Positions 9,219 through 19,777 of a stretch of DNA of 64,000 bases are shown piece by piece. The notes below the pieces were generated by a model that did not search any database, was not told where the DNA came from, and was given only the letters and a program-made list of their open reading frames with translations. The DNA is from Lichtheimia corymbifera B2541 (lineage: Eukaryota > Mucoromycota > Mucoromycetes > Mucorales > Lichtheimiaceae), in assembly GCA_000697475.1 (NCBI GenBank), contig JNEU01001160.1:62001-126000 (forward strand), in the 5' to 3' direction. Made by a program: the position numbers and the translations under genes. Each line of letters opens with the position of its first letter. The first letter of the stretch is position 1.

Positions 9219-11887
9219 CTACCGTGTTATTGGTTTTCCATTCAATACATCTACAATTTCTTCATATGTCAATGTCTCGTATTCCACAAGGGCCTTGGCA
9301 AGTCGATCAAGTTCATCTCGATGCGTAGATAAGATCTCCTTGGCACGTCTTTCTGACAACTCGACAAGCTCCTTGATTTCACTTTCGATGGCTTGACGAG
9401 TAGGCGTACTCAACAGTTGCATATCTTCATCGTCATGACTAATGGGTCCAACTTTGTCGCTCATGCCATAATTACGCACCATCCGCTTGGCCACATCCGT
9501 TGCCTTGACGATATCGCTATGAGCACCACTGGTCACATTGTCCGCACCAAACACCATTTCCTCTGCAACGCGACCACCCATGCACACATCGATCTGCGCA
9601 AGATATTCTCGTTTCGTAAAAGAATCCTACACGTAAACAAATGAGGGGAAGTATTAAGGTTTACAAGTCAATTACACATTTATGCATTGCCCATAGTAAC
9701 GAACCTTGTCCATTTCTGGCAATTGTACGGTTACACCAAGTGCTGATCCTCGGGGCATGATTGTGGCCTTGTGCAAGGGCATCGCACCTGGGGTATAATA
9801 TGCGACGAGCGCATGGCCACCTTCATGGTAGGCAGTAAGCTTTTTGCTTTCTTCAGTAATCACTGCAGATCGTCGCTCAGCACCCATGATGATCTTATCC
9901 TTGGCATATTCAAGATGCTTCAAAGTCACCTCACGACATCCTTCTTGTGTAGCCTTGATTGCCGCTTGATTGACCAGGTTCGCCAAATCAGCACCACTGA
10001 AACCGGGTGTGCCACGAGCAACCACACTAACATCCACTTGATTGTCCATCTGAATGTTCTTGGTGTGATGCTTCAGAATCTCAATCCGACCACGTACATC
10101 AGGAAGAGGGACATTCACGTGGCGGTCAAAGCGTCCAGGACGTACTAGGGCCTTGTCCAGTAACTCGGGAAAGTTGGTGGCAGCAATGAAAATGACACCC
10201 TCAGTCTGGGAAAATCCATCAAGATCCACCAGCAATTGATTCAAAGTCTGTCGCATATAAGACTGGTCCTTTGGATTACGCTTGGAGCCAATAGCATCAA
10301 TTTCATCAATAAAAACAATACTGGGTGCCTTGGATCGTGCAGCAGCTATCATTGTACCATTCAATTAATACATTCCCCTTCCCTAAAACAATGTTTCTAC
10401 TTACCAAAAAGCTCTCGTACACGTCGTGCACCAACACCCACATACATTTCATCGAATTCACTGCCGCTCATGAAAAAGAAGGGGACACCAGCTTCACCTG
10501 CCACAGCTCTTGCAAGCATTGTTTTGCCAGTACCAGGGGGACCTGTAAGTAGCACACCTTTGGGAAGTTTGCCACCAAGCTCTGTAAACTTTTGTGGATC
10601 CCGCAGAAATTGCACAAGCTCTTCCAACTCGGCTTTGGCTTCATCCACACCTTGAACGTCTTCGAAGCGTACAACCTGTTGATTGCTGGGCTCATATTCC
10701 ATTTGTGAAGAAGCTGTCTTGAGCAGGCCAGAGTTTTCAAACACCAAAGACAACAGTGTCAAGATACAGAACGCGTATGTCAATGTCACGCCGACCCATC
10801 GTACAGCACGCCAAACCATATATTTGCGAGCTAATTAACATGGTTAATGGCCTCATCTTTATCCTCATGTGTATCATGTATATCATACCTTCTTCTGCAA
10901 TGACATAAATAGGTTGTTCCTTACTACCCGCACCTTGAGGAAGAGCAACACCGTCCACAGATACCATTCGTTTGCCTGTCTTACTAGCAACCAGCTTTTG
11001 CAACACAGATCCAGGAATTGCTAGAAAAAAAAAGGTATGAATATCTTGTACTATACTCCCCGCATCCCAACTTACCATGATCAGCATTATTAGCAGCATT
11101 TGCTATTCCTCCTTCCATAGATGTTTCCAGCTTTTGCATAATTCTTGGCAAAATGGCCTCTGTTTGACCAGTCTGGGCCAATGCTGCAATGTAATACTGC
11201 CAACACTCTTCATCATGTGCAAAGTTGCCTCTTTCAAAGCGTGCAATCACAGCCTGTGGATTCTTGGCTCGTAACCATTCCTGTTATAAGATGTTGTCAG
11301 TTTCGAACGATGATGGTAATGTTGCTATCGGTCTGCTGACTGACTGACCTTGTATAAGGCGGCCTGCCGCCTTGGATCCTGAGCAAACATGTTGGCTTCT
11401 TGTTCAAGTTTCATCAATCGTCGATGATTTACGAATCGAAAAGAGCGGGCCAAGGCAGATGAAGAAGCTCTCGTGGATGAATGAAATGATCGATGCATGG
11501 TCGCTGTTGTCGTGGTTGCAATACGAGGGTGAGCCTTTAACAACAAGGTCGCATCAGCAGCTGCACGATCCAGATCGGCCTTTCCGATAGGTCCCCGGAT
11601 CTAACATGGTCGTCAGGTCAGTGTTCGATGCTCACCATGCCATGAGCTCCCTCTCTCTTTTCTTGCTTACGTTGCCAATAGAAAGTCGGTGTGCATGATA
11701 CAATCGTTTCGAGATGGGCGTTCTCGTCGTCGATGCCGATGCAACGTGCTTTAGGAAATTGGAAGCTTCTGCTGCCACGGTTCCGAGCTATGTAGATATG
11801 CAAGGGACATTAGATAAAAATAAGTTCTACAAATAAACCAATGGCACTTGCCTGTTGAGAGAAAACAGCAGCTCCATGAGCATTCAT
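9219..11887 (-). CDS. YME1: Mitochondrial i-AAA protease Yme1 (FtsH family)
   Basis: ATP- and zinc-dependent protease of the mitochondrial inner membrane, active on the intermembrane-space side. Exons: 11887-11852, 11787-11671, 11600-11349, 11280-11076, 11020-10889, 10830-10405, 10345-9705, 9626-9219; 738 aa, close to yeast Yme1 (747). The N-terminus is rich in Arg/Ser/Thr/Ala, like a presequence. One transmembrane segment lies near [20 protein letters not shown] (about 10750-10800). Walker A GPPGTGKT, Walker [11 protein letters not shown], arginine-finger region RPGRFDRHV, zinc site HEGGH, and the third-ligand region [14 protein letters not shown] are all present. Intron 1 has a GC donor (AG|GCAAGT at 11851); no GT alternative keeps frame as well. 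The intron after 9705 uses an unusual GTTCGT donor. Confidence 0.96.
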
Positions 11888-12384
11888 TGATCGAAAAGGA
11901 GAAAGAACCTCTTGTAAGTCTTGAATAAAGCAGGTTTGTTGCTCCTCAACCCAGGCGCTTTGTTCTATCAGCGACAATCCAAGAGCAATCCCACTTTATA
12001 CTCAGACGCTGAGGCAACCAACGAAATGTAGAAACGATGATACCGAAGAGGTGGCAACTTGTAAATCACCCATGGAACAATATCGATCGATGCAACCCAC
12101 CCTTTCTTTCTTCCTTATCGGCGATCCAATGCTTAGGGTTGGGGGAGAGTGGTTGGTTGGATACACATACATCACTATGACAGCATTTTGCATTTATCAT
12201 TCACTTACAGCCAACAGTTTTATAATTGACTGATGATGATTGCTTCGTTTACGTTCCTCTTCTGGGGGGTGGGAAAGAGAGAGAGATCCTTTCATGACAT
12301 AGGGATGCTGTAAGGGTTTCACTTGAAGCCTTTAAATACGTTCATATGCACGCACACAGCTCTTTTCTTCTTCACTTATCAATT
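11888..12384. other. Divergent promoter region, YME1 and LEA-like gene
   Basis: About 500 bp between head-to-head mitochondrial genes. A TTTAAATA element at about 12332 lies some 50 bp before the LEA-like ATG and is a candidate TATA box. The open frames inside are short and on both strands; none is convincing. Confidence 0.45.
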
Positions 12385-13238
12385 ATGTTCTCAAGATCTG
12401 TTTACCAACGTCTTTCAACAGCTGCTCGTCGTCAACAACAGCAGCATCATCAATATCGTTTCAATTCATCATCATCGAATACACAAGGCAAGAGTGGCAA
12501 CAATACCAGTTGGTTAATTGCACTTGCCGTTGCAGCGGGTGCATTTTATTATTACAAAAGAGATGATGGCAAAGGTATGTTCATATCGATTACTACTGCA
12601 GGGGTATAGTCATCTAATCCACACATTGAATAGATAAATTGAAAGACGCTGAAGGCAAAGTGAGCGGTGCTATCAAGGATGTTGAACAAGCATCATCTGA
12701 AAAGGCTGATGAAGCAAAAGCTGAATGGAATAAAAAGGTGCAAGAAGTTCGAGGAGCTGCTGATGATGCTAGTGCTGAAGCACGTGGCTATGTGGATGCG
12801 GCTCGCACCAAGGTTGACGATACCATTGATCAAGCCAAAGAGGGCGCAACAGACAAGGCTGCTGAAGCCCGTGGATATGTGGACGCTGCTCGTACCAAGC
12901 TTGGTGATAAGGTGGATGAGGCCAAGGGAGGTGTCGTGGATAAGGCTGCAGAGACAAGAGGCTATGTGGATGCTGCAAAGACTCGCGTAGGTGATACCAT
13001 TGCCAATGCAAAGGAAACAGCAACCGATACCGCTGCTGAGGCACGGGGCTACTTTGATGCTGCTCGTACCAAAGTGGGTGATAAGGTGGATGAAGCCAAA
13101 GCCAAATTGAGTGGTCAAGAAAAGGAAATTCGTCGCAAAGCAGATGAAGAAACCAACCATGCCATGGGTTACGTCGATGATGGAATCAAAAAGGTAGAAA
13201 ATGCTGCTGAGGAAGTCGAAAAGAAATTGAATAAATAA
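12385..13238 (+). CDS. Mitochondrial LEA-like protein with 29-residue repeats
   Basis: Exons 12385-12574 and 12634-13238, 264 aa. The N-terminus MFSRSVYQRLSTAARR is an amphipathic, basic presequence-like segment. A hydrophobic stretch follows (WLIALAVAAGAFYYYK), so the protein is probably membrane-anchored. The rest is Ala/Lys/Glu/Asp-rich and fully helical, with the core EARGYVDAARTK recurring four times exactly 87 nt apart (near 12776, 12863, 12950 and 13037) and a degenerate fifth. This resembles late-embryogenesis-abundant and ApoE/apolipophorin-like helical repeat proteins that protect membranes under desiccation or heat. Function in this fungus is inferred only. The start was chosen at the second in-frame ATG because it begins the presequence; an upstream ATG at 12346 is possible. 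Confidence 0.8.
12776..13090 (+). repeat. 87-bp tandem repeat inside the LEA-like CDS
   Basis: Four diverged copies of an 87-bp (29-codon) unit coding for the EARGYVDAARTK-type helix. The DNA copies differ mainly at third codon positions, indicating an old duplication kept by protein-level selection. The complementary strand is open for about 270 codons because of this repeat; that antisense frame is not a gene. Confidence 0.85.
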
Positions 13239-13290
13239 AAAAGACACGGTCCCTTTATTGCTCATCATGTGATCGCTACCACTACTGCTA

Positions 13291-16200
13291 CTATCGCTTA
13301 TGCAAAGGTGTGGGTACCTTGCAACGCCAAATGACAAAAGGCGGTTCGGATCCTTTGCCCTTGTAGCCGGTTGTTGTTTGTTTTTGTGGACGGCAAGTAC
13401 ATAATTGTCGATTACCGGTATTCTTGTAATATCTCTCGGCAGCCTCAATACCTCCATGTAAGACCACCGTCCTTGGAAATCGATGCTCTTGTAAAAGTTC
13501 GGTGGCAAACTGGTTTTGTTTCAATCCGTGTTAGCAAGCTGGATTTTCACATGTGAATAAATATATACCTGAGGTGCTTCTTGGTCATCCCCAACAACAA
13601 CATGGTATTTCCGATTCAACTTTTTCAGTATTGATGCATAACTCGGTAGCTGTGGTGCTTGCACATTCATTGAAGAGACCACATGACCATTGGCAAAACT
13701 GAATAGCTCACATCATGAATATATATAGGTATGAAAGGTCCCTTGACTATGTACTTACTCTTTATCGGATCGAATATCCAGTACGAGTGTATAAGGTGCA
13801 ATCTTTGGGAAATCCTTCATGGCTATCCGTGGTGCAAGTTCTTGCTTTCGAAAGTCGATAGACAATGGCTTATCCCACCAATCCTGTTGTGGCTAAATAA
13901 ATAAACCTACTGTTAAGACTTTTACAGCCCTCCCCTCTTTATACACGTTGTTGTCACTTGCCTCGGGTGTTGGGCTGGGACTGATGGGTTGCATTGCTAC
14001 GATACTGGGTGGTGTCACTTTGCACATATTCATGGCGCTTTGAATGCATCGTTCAATGTCGATCTTTGGAAAGTTTTCGGAAAAGAGAGAGATGCAGCCG
14101 TTGAATTCATATTTGAGAAGGTCATCACGGATCTGACGCAATATGGCGACACCCACAAACAAAGGCAGCGATGCAGGGCCCACAACAAACTTGTCCCACA
14201 AATGGTAAACCTTATCCAATGGAAACACATCTATATCAACCTTGAGTCAGCATCGATAAAATCAATAAAAGGGCGCCAATGCTTACGTGTAAATAGGGTC
14301 AAAAACCACCGGATGGCATATAAATCAGGCATAAAACCAATAGCATCAATATGTGAAGAGAGTTCAGGATCATGGAAACTGAGTAAATGCCGGAACACTG
14401 CAAAATAATCATCGAGCACAGGTTTGCTGTCCTTGAGGAAAAAGTTGTTGAGAAACTTGAGGATGAACTTTTGCAAGCATTCAAACGCAACCGCTTCATC
14501 GTTAAAGTTGAGCGTAAGGAAAGGCGCACACAAGGAATCCAGCCCTATAGTAAATTGGATGGATGGATTAATTGCATGTATGCACCCAAGAGAAAGGGAG
14601 CACATTTTACCTTGCCAATAAACCCAGTTTTTGCTCTTGTTGGAAGATACCCATGCTTTCAGAAGACGACGTAGTTTATCATGACCCACTGACGAAGCAA
14701 GTAGTTGGTTGTATTGGTGGCAGCGTGGTACATCTATTATTTCAATAGTTAGTTGACTCATATATCAATACAAGTGAAAGCGTTGTTATCAAGTAAGGCT
14801 TACCCACATCAATCTAAGTAAGATCCCTCATCAGTAAACATGATGCATATAGCTCCATGTGGTTTTATATTACCTGACGGTCCGAAATAATGTCATTGTA
14901 CTTATCGATCTTGTCATATTCTGATTGAATGTCTCCTCGTACACCGAGTATAGCTGCCCAAATCTTGCCTCGTAGTACGGGTGGTATATCGACTTTGGCA
15001 TGATGTAAAATCTCTTTACGTGATGCAGGGTATTGGCGTAATAGTTGAGTAAAGAGTAATTGCCGATGATGTTGATAATTGACATCTTGTTCTCGTAAAG
15101 ATAAGGGTCGTCTCGGTGGAATCGAAGGTTGTGTTGGTAGTGTGGGAGTGGAAGGTGGAGGCGTGCCGACCGAAAGTGAAGAAGAGGAGCGTGATCGAGT
15201 CATACTTGTGAGAGAAAACGTGCGGTTCAGAGATCGTGATGTCGATGGTGTTGTAGGGCTAGTTGTCATTGTGCTGCTTAATGGGCCATTACCAAAAGCG
15301 GGTGTTGCGAGGGGTGCCGGTTCATCATTGAATATGAGATCGTCATCCAAGTCGTCCTCTTCATGATCAAATGTCATTGTTTCTTTGATGCCATCCGCCA
15401 AAAAATTGACATCGTTTTCATCCACAACAGTGAAATAATCCGTATCCCATTCGAATCGCTGTTCAGACCTTTTGCCTTCTTCCAAGCGTTGATATAACTC
15501 TTTGAAACTCAAAATGTGCATCGTGTCGCTGTACAGTTGTGTGGTATCCACCGTGACAGAGCCAATCTCGGCACCATTATCCGCAAATCCAACGCGAGGA
15601 AGTCGTTCAATCACTGGCATGGATAAAAAGACACCCCGTTTGACCAAGTTGAGTTCCACATCACCTCCAGCCAAACGCCATAAATGATAAATGTGCGATA
15701 CTGGGAGTTGACTGAGTATATCGGTTGGCTTTTCGTTCGATGGATCTTCACGTTCTGGGTCAAGTTGCTCGGATGCAGTAATCGGTGCTGATACCCAAGG
15801 ATGATGATTCGTTGCATTGTTCACAGCATTGAACATGGGTCGTGCAAGTATTTGTTGCAAGGTGGGTCGACGTGAAGGTAATATTTCGAGGCAATCGAGT
15901 ATAAATTGGCGAAACTCATGGATGTCTGAATCGTCATTGTTGTTGTTGTCATCACCAATCACCGCATTTCCTTGCAGGAACGAAAGGATGTCCTTGTTGA
16001 TATCAAGTGTGGAAATATCTGGATGGTTCCATATTGCTTTTGTATGCGTCTCGTCTTCATTGGCCCATTCATTCAAAGTTGCTAGCGAGTCGAAAATGAG
16101 GCCCACATCCGATGTTGTCCAGAACGAGCTACGACAATAGTGTTCCAAAAGCATCACGCCCACTGCCCAACAATCTCGCTATTTATATGAGAGGAGGATT

Positions 16201-16995
16201 AGTATAGCTATCCATGATATATAAATATGCCATATCTATGTACCTTATCGTGATAGATCGATGGAGGATTCTCATCAAGAATTGATTCGGGAGACATGTA
16301 ACTTGGATACCCTATTGGGAATTCGACATCGACAGCGTGTCCAGTCATGTGATAGAGACCATAGCCGCAAAGTTTGATGTGGTTCTAAAAAGCGAATTAG
16401 GACCATATTCATAGACAGCTTTTGAAGGCACATACATTATCTGTGAGCAAGACATTGTGCGGTGACAATGCGGCATGAATGATATTGTGTTGCTGAAGGT
16501 AAGCGAGTGCTGAAAAGATCTCCCATGCATATTGTTGTAAGGTACTTATGCTAATAATATATATATACCACTTTGAGTCCTTCGTCTATCCATATCATTC
16601 GACTTTTATGAACGTACCTGACAGGGGAGGATTGTGTATTGCGGATATCTTGAAGAGATTGATCATAGTACTCGGTTACCACAAAAAGCCTGTCTGCGGC
16701 AGAAAAGGTAACAGCTCGTTAACGTTACTCGTGCTCATTGACACACTCAAGGCTATGATCGTTTACCATGCTTTCCCCTATGAATCTCCACATACTCGCA
16801 AAGGTTATCATGGGATAAAGTCTTTAGTTGTTGGAATCGGCCAATGATCTGGGACGGAGCTGAGACGGCCAAGTGACCCGACTGTGCAAGCACCTCTGAA
16901 GACTTTGCTGACGCGACGAAGCTGCAGAATGCCAGTTTAGGTGTGGGTCGGTGTGAATGACACTTCAAGTCGAGCGCATTGCTGAAGAGTGCCAT
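13291..16995 (-). CDS. TBCK: TBCK: pseudokinase-TBC-rhodanese protein
   Basis: Animal TBCK is a three-domain protein linked to mTOR signalling and the endosomal FERRY complex. Exons: 16995-16767, 16693-16618, 16550-16436, 16384-16244, 16178-14874, 14813-14804, 14733-14611, 14544-14287, 14230-13962, 13892-13759, 13698-13569, 13509-13291; 1002 aa, no phase break. Kinase-like part: catalytic-loop position reads HAALSPHN instead of HRD, and LCGYG replaces DFG, so it is a pseudokinase as in animals. TBC domain: [12 protein letters not shown] (the second exon edge reads [11 protein letters not shown]), then [15 protein letters not shown] and [21 protein letters not shown]-terminal rhodanese-like domain ([29 protein letters not shown]) has no cysteine in the active loop. 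Two oddities: a 10-nt exon (14813-14804) and a GC donor at 13961. The long Ser/Pro/Thr insert (about 15090-15330) is variable in the family. Confidence 0.95.
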
Positions 16996-17210
16996 CGTCA
17001 AGTGGTGTGCGTGTGGTCGGTCAAGTAAGGAAAGAAAGGCAATAACTCAAGCGTATCCCGTTGTTCCTTGAAAAGTCCGCTTCTTGGTTGAATACAGCGT
17101 GTGCACCATTGTCCATCATCATAGATATTAGCTTTTTTATTAGCAACTTCATCTTCAAGGGAATAAAGTCGATTTCAAGCGAACGGTATTATTATACGTA
17201 TCCATTCTAC

Positions 17211-18879
17211 TTATAGCATTAAATCCTTTGTTATGACCACATTATCTATCTGGACACCCCGTTTGCCATCGATTCTTGACTCCCAATGTGATACGTTGAG
17301 TCCGGTAGGACTTACAGACACAAAAGTCAATCCATAACCTGGGTAAAACTTGGCGGACCATTCCTCTCTCAGTGTAGTGATATCAACAGGATCGGGACCA
17401 TCATAGTTGCCGGCATTGCCAGTGATGACTTGAAAATAGGATGGGGTATTATGGTATTGGTCTGCCATCTTTTTGTTGCCAGCAATAGGGAAGCTACGTT
17501 CGTAACCATGCTTGTGCCCACTACATGATCCATCCATGCCTTTCAATAGGATGAAATATCTACTACTACTACTACAGCATCTGCGAATCACTTTACCATA
17601 AATACAAATCCACCTTGTACTTGATGAAAAGCTCCTCCATTCCCAATGTGGTGCGTGTCGTGTTATCTGCTGATAAAAGTCCATGTCTAAGGAGATCAGC
17701 TTTCCACGAGCAATCCTTATCATTGCGTGGAGTGCAATAAAGAGGACGATGGCCCATGACAACTAACCACGGTCGTTCGTGACGCATGGCATTAGCACGT
17801 TTTAGATCTTGTTCGAGCCATTGCAACGCTGTTTGGAGCTCGTTTGTGTCATTGCTAAAATAAGCCTCGGTGGAGAATGAAACCAGGTGCATGGATTTAT
17901 AGTCAAAAGAATACAACATAGGTGTTGGTGAGTTGGATTCGTTAAAAGGCAGGTGATTGAATCGACGTTTGTAATGAGTAAAGTTATAATGCTTCTCGTG
18001 GTTCCCTGGTGTCGTCAAGACCGGCATCTGCGCATAGACCTCTTGGGCAAAATTCAGGTACTCATCTCCTTTGGTACCATCCATGTCAGCGAAGTTGTAC
18101 GCCTACATATTTCATGCACCATTAGCTATCATCGCATAGGATTGACAGCGTGTTTGTTACACAAACCTGATCGCCCATCATTGCTAGGAAATCATATTCG
18201 TTTTGGCGTGCCAATTGTTTAAGGATTGGCATTGACACGGCATTGACAATACCCTACAAAGATTGTTATTTTTGCTTTGACATGATCTTGCTACTCCTCT
18301 TACCATATCAGCAGCGGCAATGAATTGAAAATTATCAGTGGAATCAGGGGTATGAAATTCATAGATGTCCGACCATAAGGAAATGTCATCTTTGAATGCG
18401 CCCACCTTGTACTGGAATCGAGTCGAAGGTGCAAGGTCTTTTGTTCGGAAATTATACAGGTATTGAATGCGTTTCGCAGGTCCTGGATCGATAAAAGGGC
18501 CAGCCTAAAAACAAACATGCACAGGACTTGTCAACTACACGAACCACGACGACGGAGATTTGGTACAATGACCCACTTGTTCTGGTTCTTCAAGCAAGGT
18601 TGTTTCATTGTTGTGGTATAATGGCCAATAAATGAGCTGGACTCGGTCAACTTTTTCAGTTGTGGCAAATTGCAAACGTGCAGCAGTGCCATCTGACAGC
18701 CAAGACAAGTGAACTTGTTGAGGGGCTATGGGGCTGTATGTTTTATTCCACCATCCTTTATTGTACTTGTCAGGAATGCTGGCTAATCCAGGTCCACCAG
18801 GGCCTGTTCCACCGGCAATAACAAGTTGTATAAGGATGGAAGCAAATAATAACACCACGAATGGCATAACGAATGTCAT
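17211..18879 (-). CDS. Secreted purple acid phosphatase (metallophosphoesterase)
   Basis: Hydrolyses phosphate monoesters using a binuclear metal centre. Exons: 18879-18577, 18504-18304, 18253-18167, 18102-17597, 17520-17211; 468 aa. The N-terminal MTFVMPFVVLLFASILIQLV is a signal peptide. A fibronectin-like N domain (VHLSWLSDGTAARLQF) precedes the catalytic domain. Metal-site motifs in order: AAADM, GDQAYNF (Asp and Tyr ligands), GNHE, VVMGHRPLYC, and GHKHGYER. The residue before GHKH is Cys (split by the last intron, TG|T) where most relatives have Trp, Ser or Ala. Several NxS/T sites fit secretion. The last intron (17596-17521) carries a CTA/TAG triplet run just after the donor. The ATG at 18879 was chosen because it opens the signal peptide; the frame stays open further 5'. 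Confidence 0.9.
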
Positions 18880-19777
18880 CCTGTCAACTGCTTTAATAAT
18901 AAATACAAGAAAAATAATGAAAGAAATACAATGAACCCTTGATATTTCTTTGGTATTCGCATGATACATCACCTCCACCAGCGCAGTTGCGAACTGATCT
19001 GTGTTTTGTGTTCTTCCATGTAAGCTCCGTGTGATGTGCAATGATATAAATGACCACATGTAATGAAGCATATCACTACATAGTGGGAGTCGGTTTATGA
19101 GGCATCATCGTTTGATGTTTAGGATTTCTGCACCCAGTTCCCAGCGTATGGGATCATGTGATGATGCTTAAAGTACCCATGCAGCCATTTCCTTTGATAT
19201 TACAAAGACCGACCTTTCAACCAACTCGACGGAAAGTGGCAGGATCACTTTTATTTTCTATCCGTAAAGGTGTTGTTGATGGTATACATAAGGGTGTCAT
19301 GGCAGTTTGCTAAAGATTTGAGCGTACCATCGGGAGTTATCTTCAAGGTCAAAGCCAATTTTCGAATTGTTAGATAATAAACGATCAACCTTGGTTCATG
19401 TTCTGAATCACAAGATCATTGCGATCGCTCATCCTCCGAGGATATACCGAAGAATGGGGTGTGCTATAGCTCAACCGATTGGACAAGATGCTGCCATGTT
19501 ACGCAAATTCAACATTTCATTCACATGAACAACATGTCTACAACAATGGACACGCCTACAATGAAACAAGAAATCATAAGGAGATTTGATCAGCTGTTGA
19601 TTATATTAGCATTGTTTGTACAGGATCGAGAGAGATGCTCAGTATTACGAATGTATGATGGATTGGGGAACAATCTGGATCTCGAAGAGGTTTGGTCTAA
19701 TAATCTAGCAAATGATGATGTACAACAGGAGGAGAGGGCAGTGGTATTAGTGTGCAAGGTAAAAGTATAAAGTACTA
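18880..19777. other. Intergenic region, phosphatase promoter and VMP1 3' flank
   Basis: About 900 bp. It should contain the promoter of the leftward acid phosphatase. A 44-codon ORF (19179-19313) is listed separately. A 103-codon + strand frame (19459-19770) ends 8 bp before the VMP1 stop on the other strand; its composition is unremarkable and I do not call it a gene. Confidence 0.45.
19179..19313 (+). CDS. Possible 44-aa small protein
   Basis: ATG at 19179, TAA at 19311-19313. The peptide is strongly basic and has an amphipathic look (QRPTFQPTRRKVAGSLLFSI, then RKGVVDGIHKGVMAVC). Third positions are not obviously random and the start has an A at -3. It could be a short mitochondrial or ribosome-associated protein or chance. 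No family recognised. Confidence 0.25.
   Translation: MQPFPLILQRPTFQPTRRKVAGSLLFSIRKGVVDGIHKGVMAVC

Noticed and set aside
12693..13508. 271-codon open frame on the minus strand
   Set aside because: It is antisense to the LEA-like repeat gene; its openness comes from the repeated Ala/Lys/Asp codons, and its end overlaps the TBCK 3' exon in a different frame.
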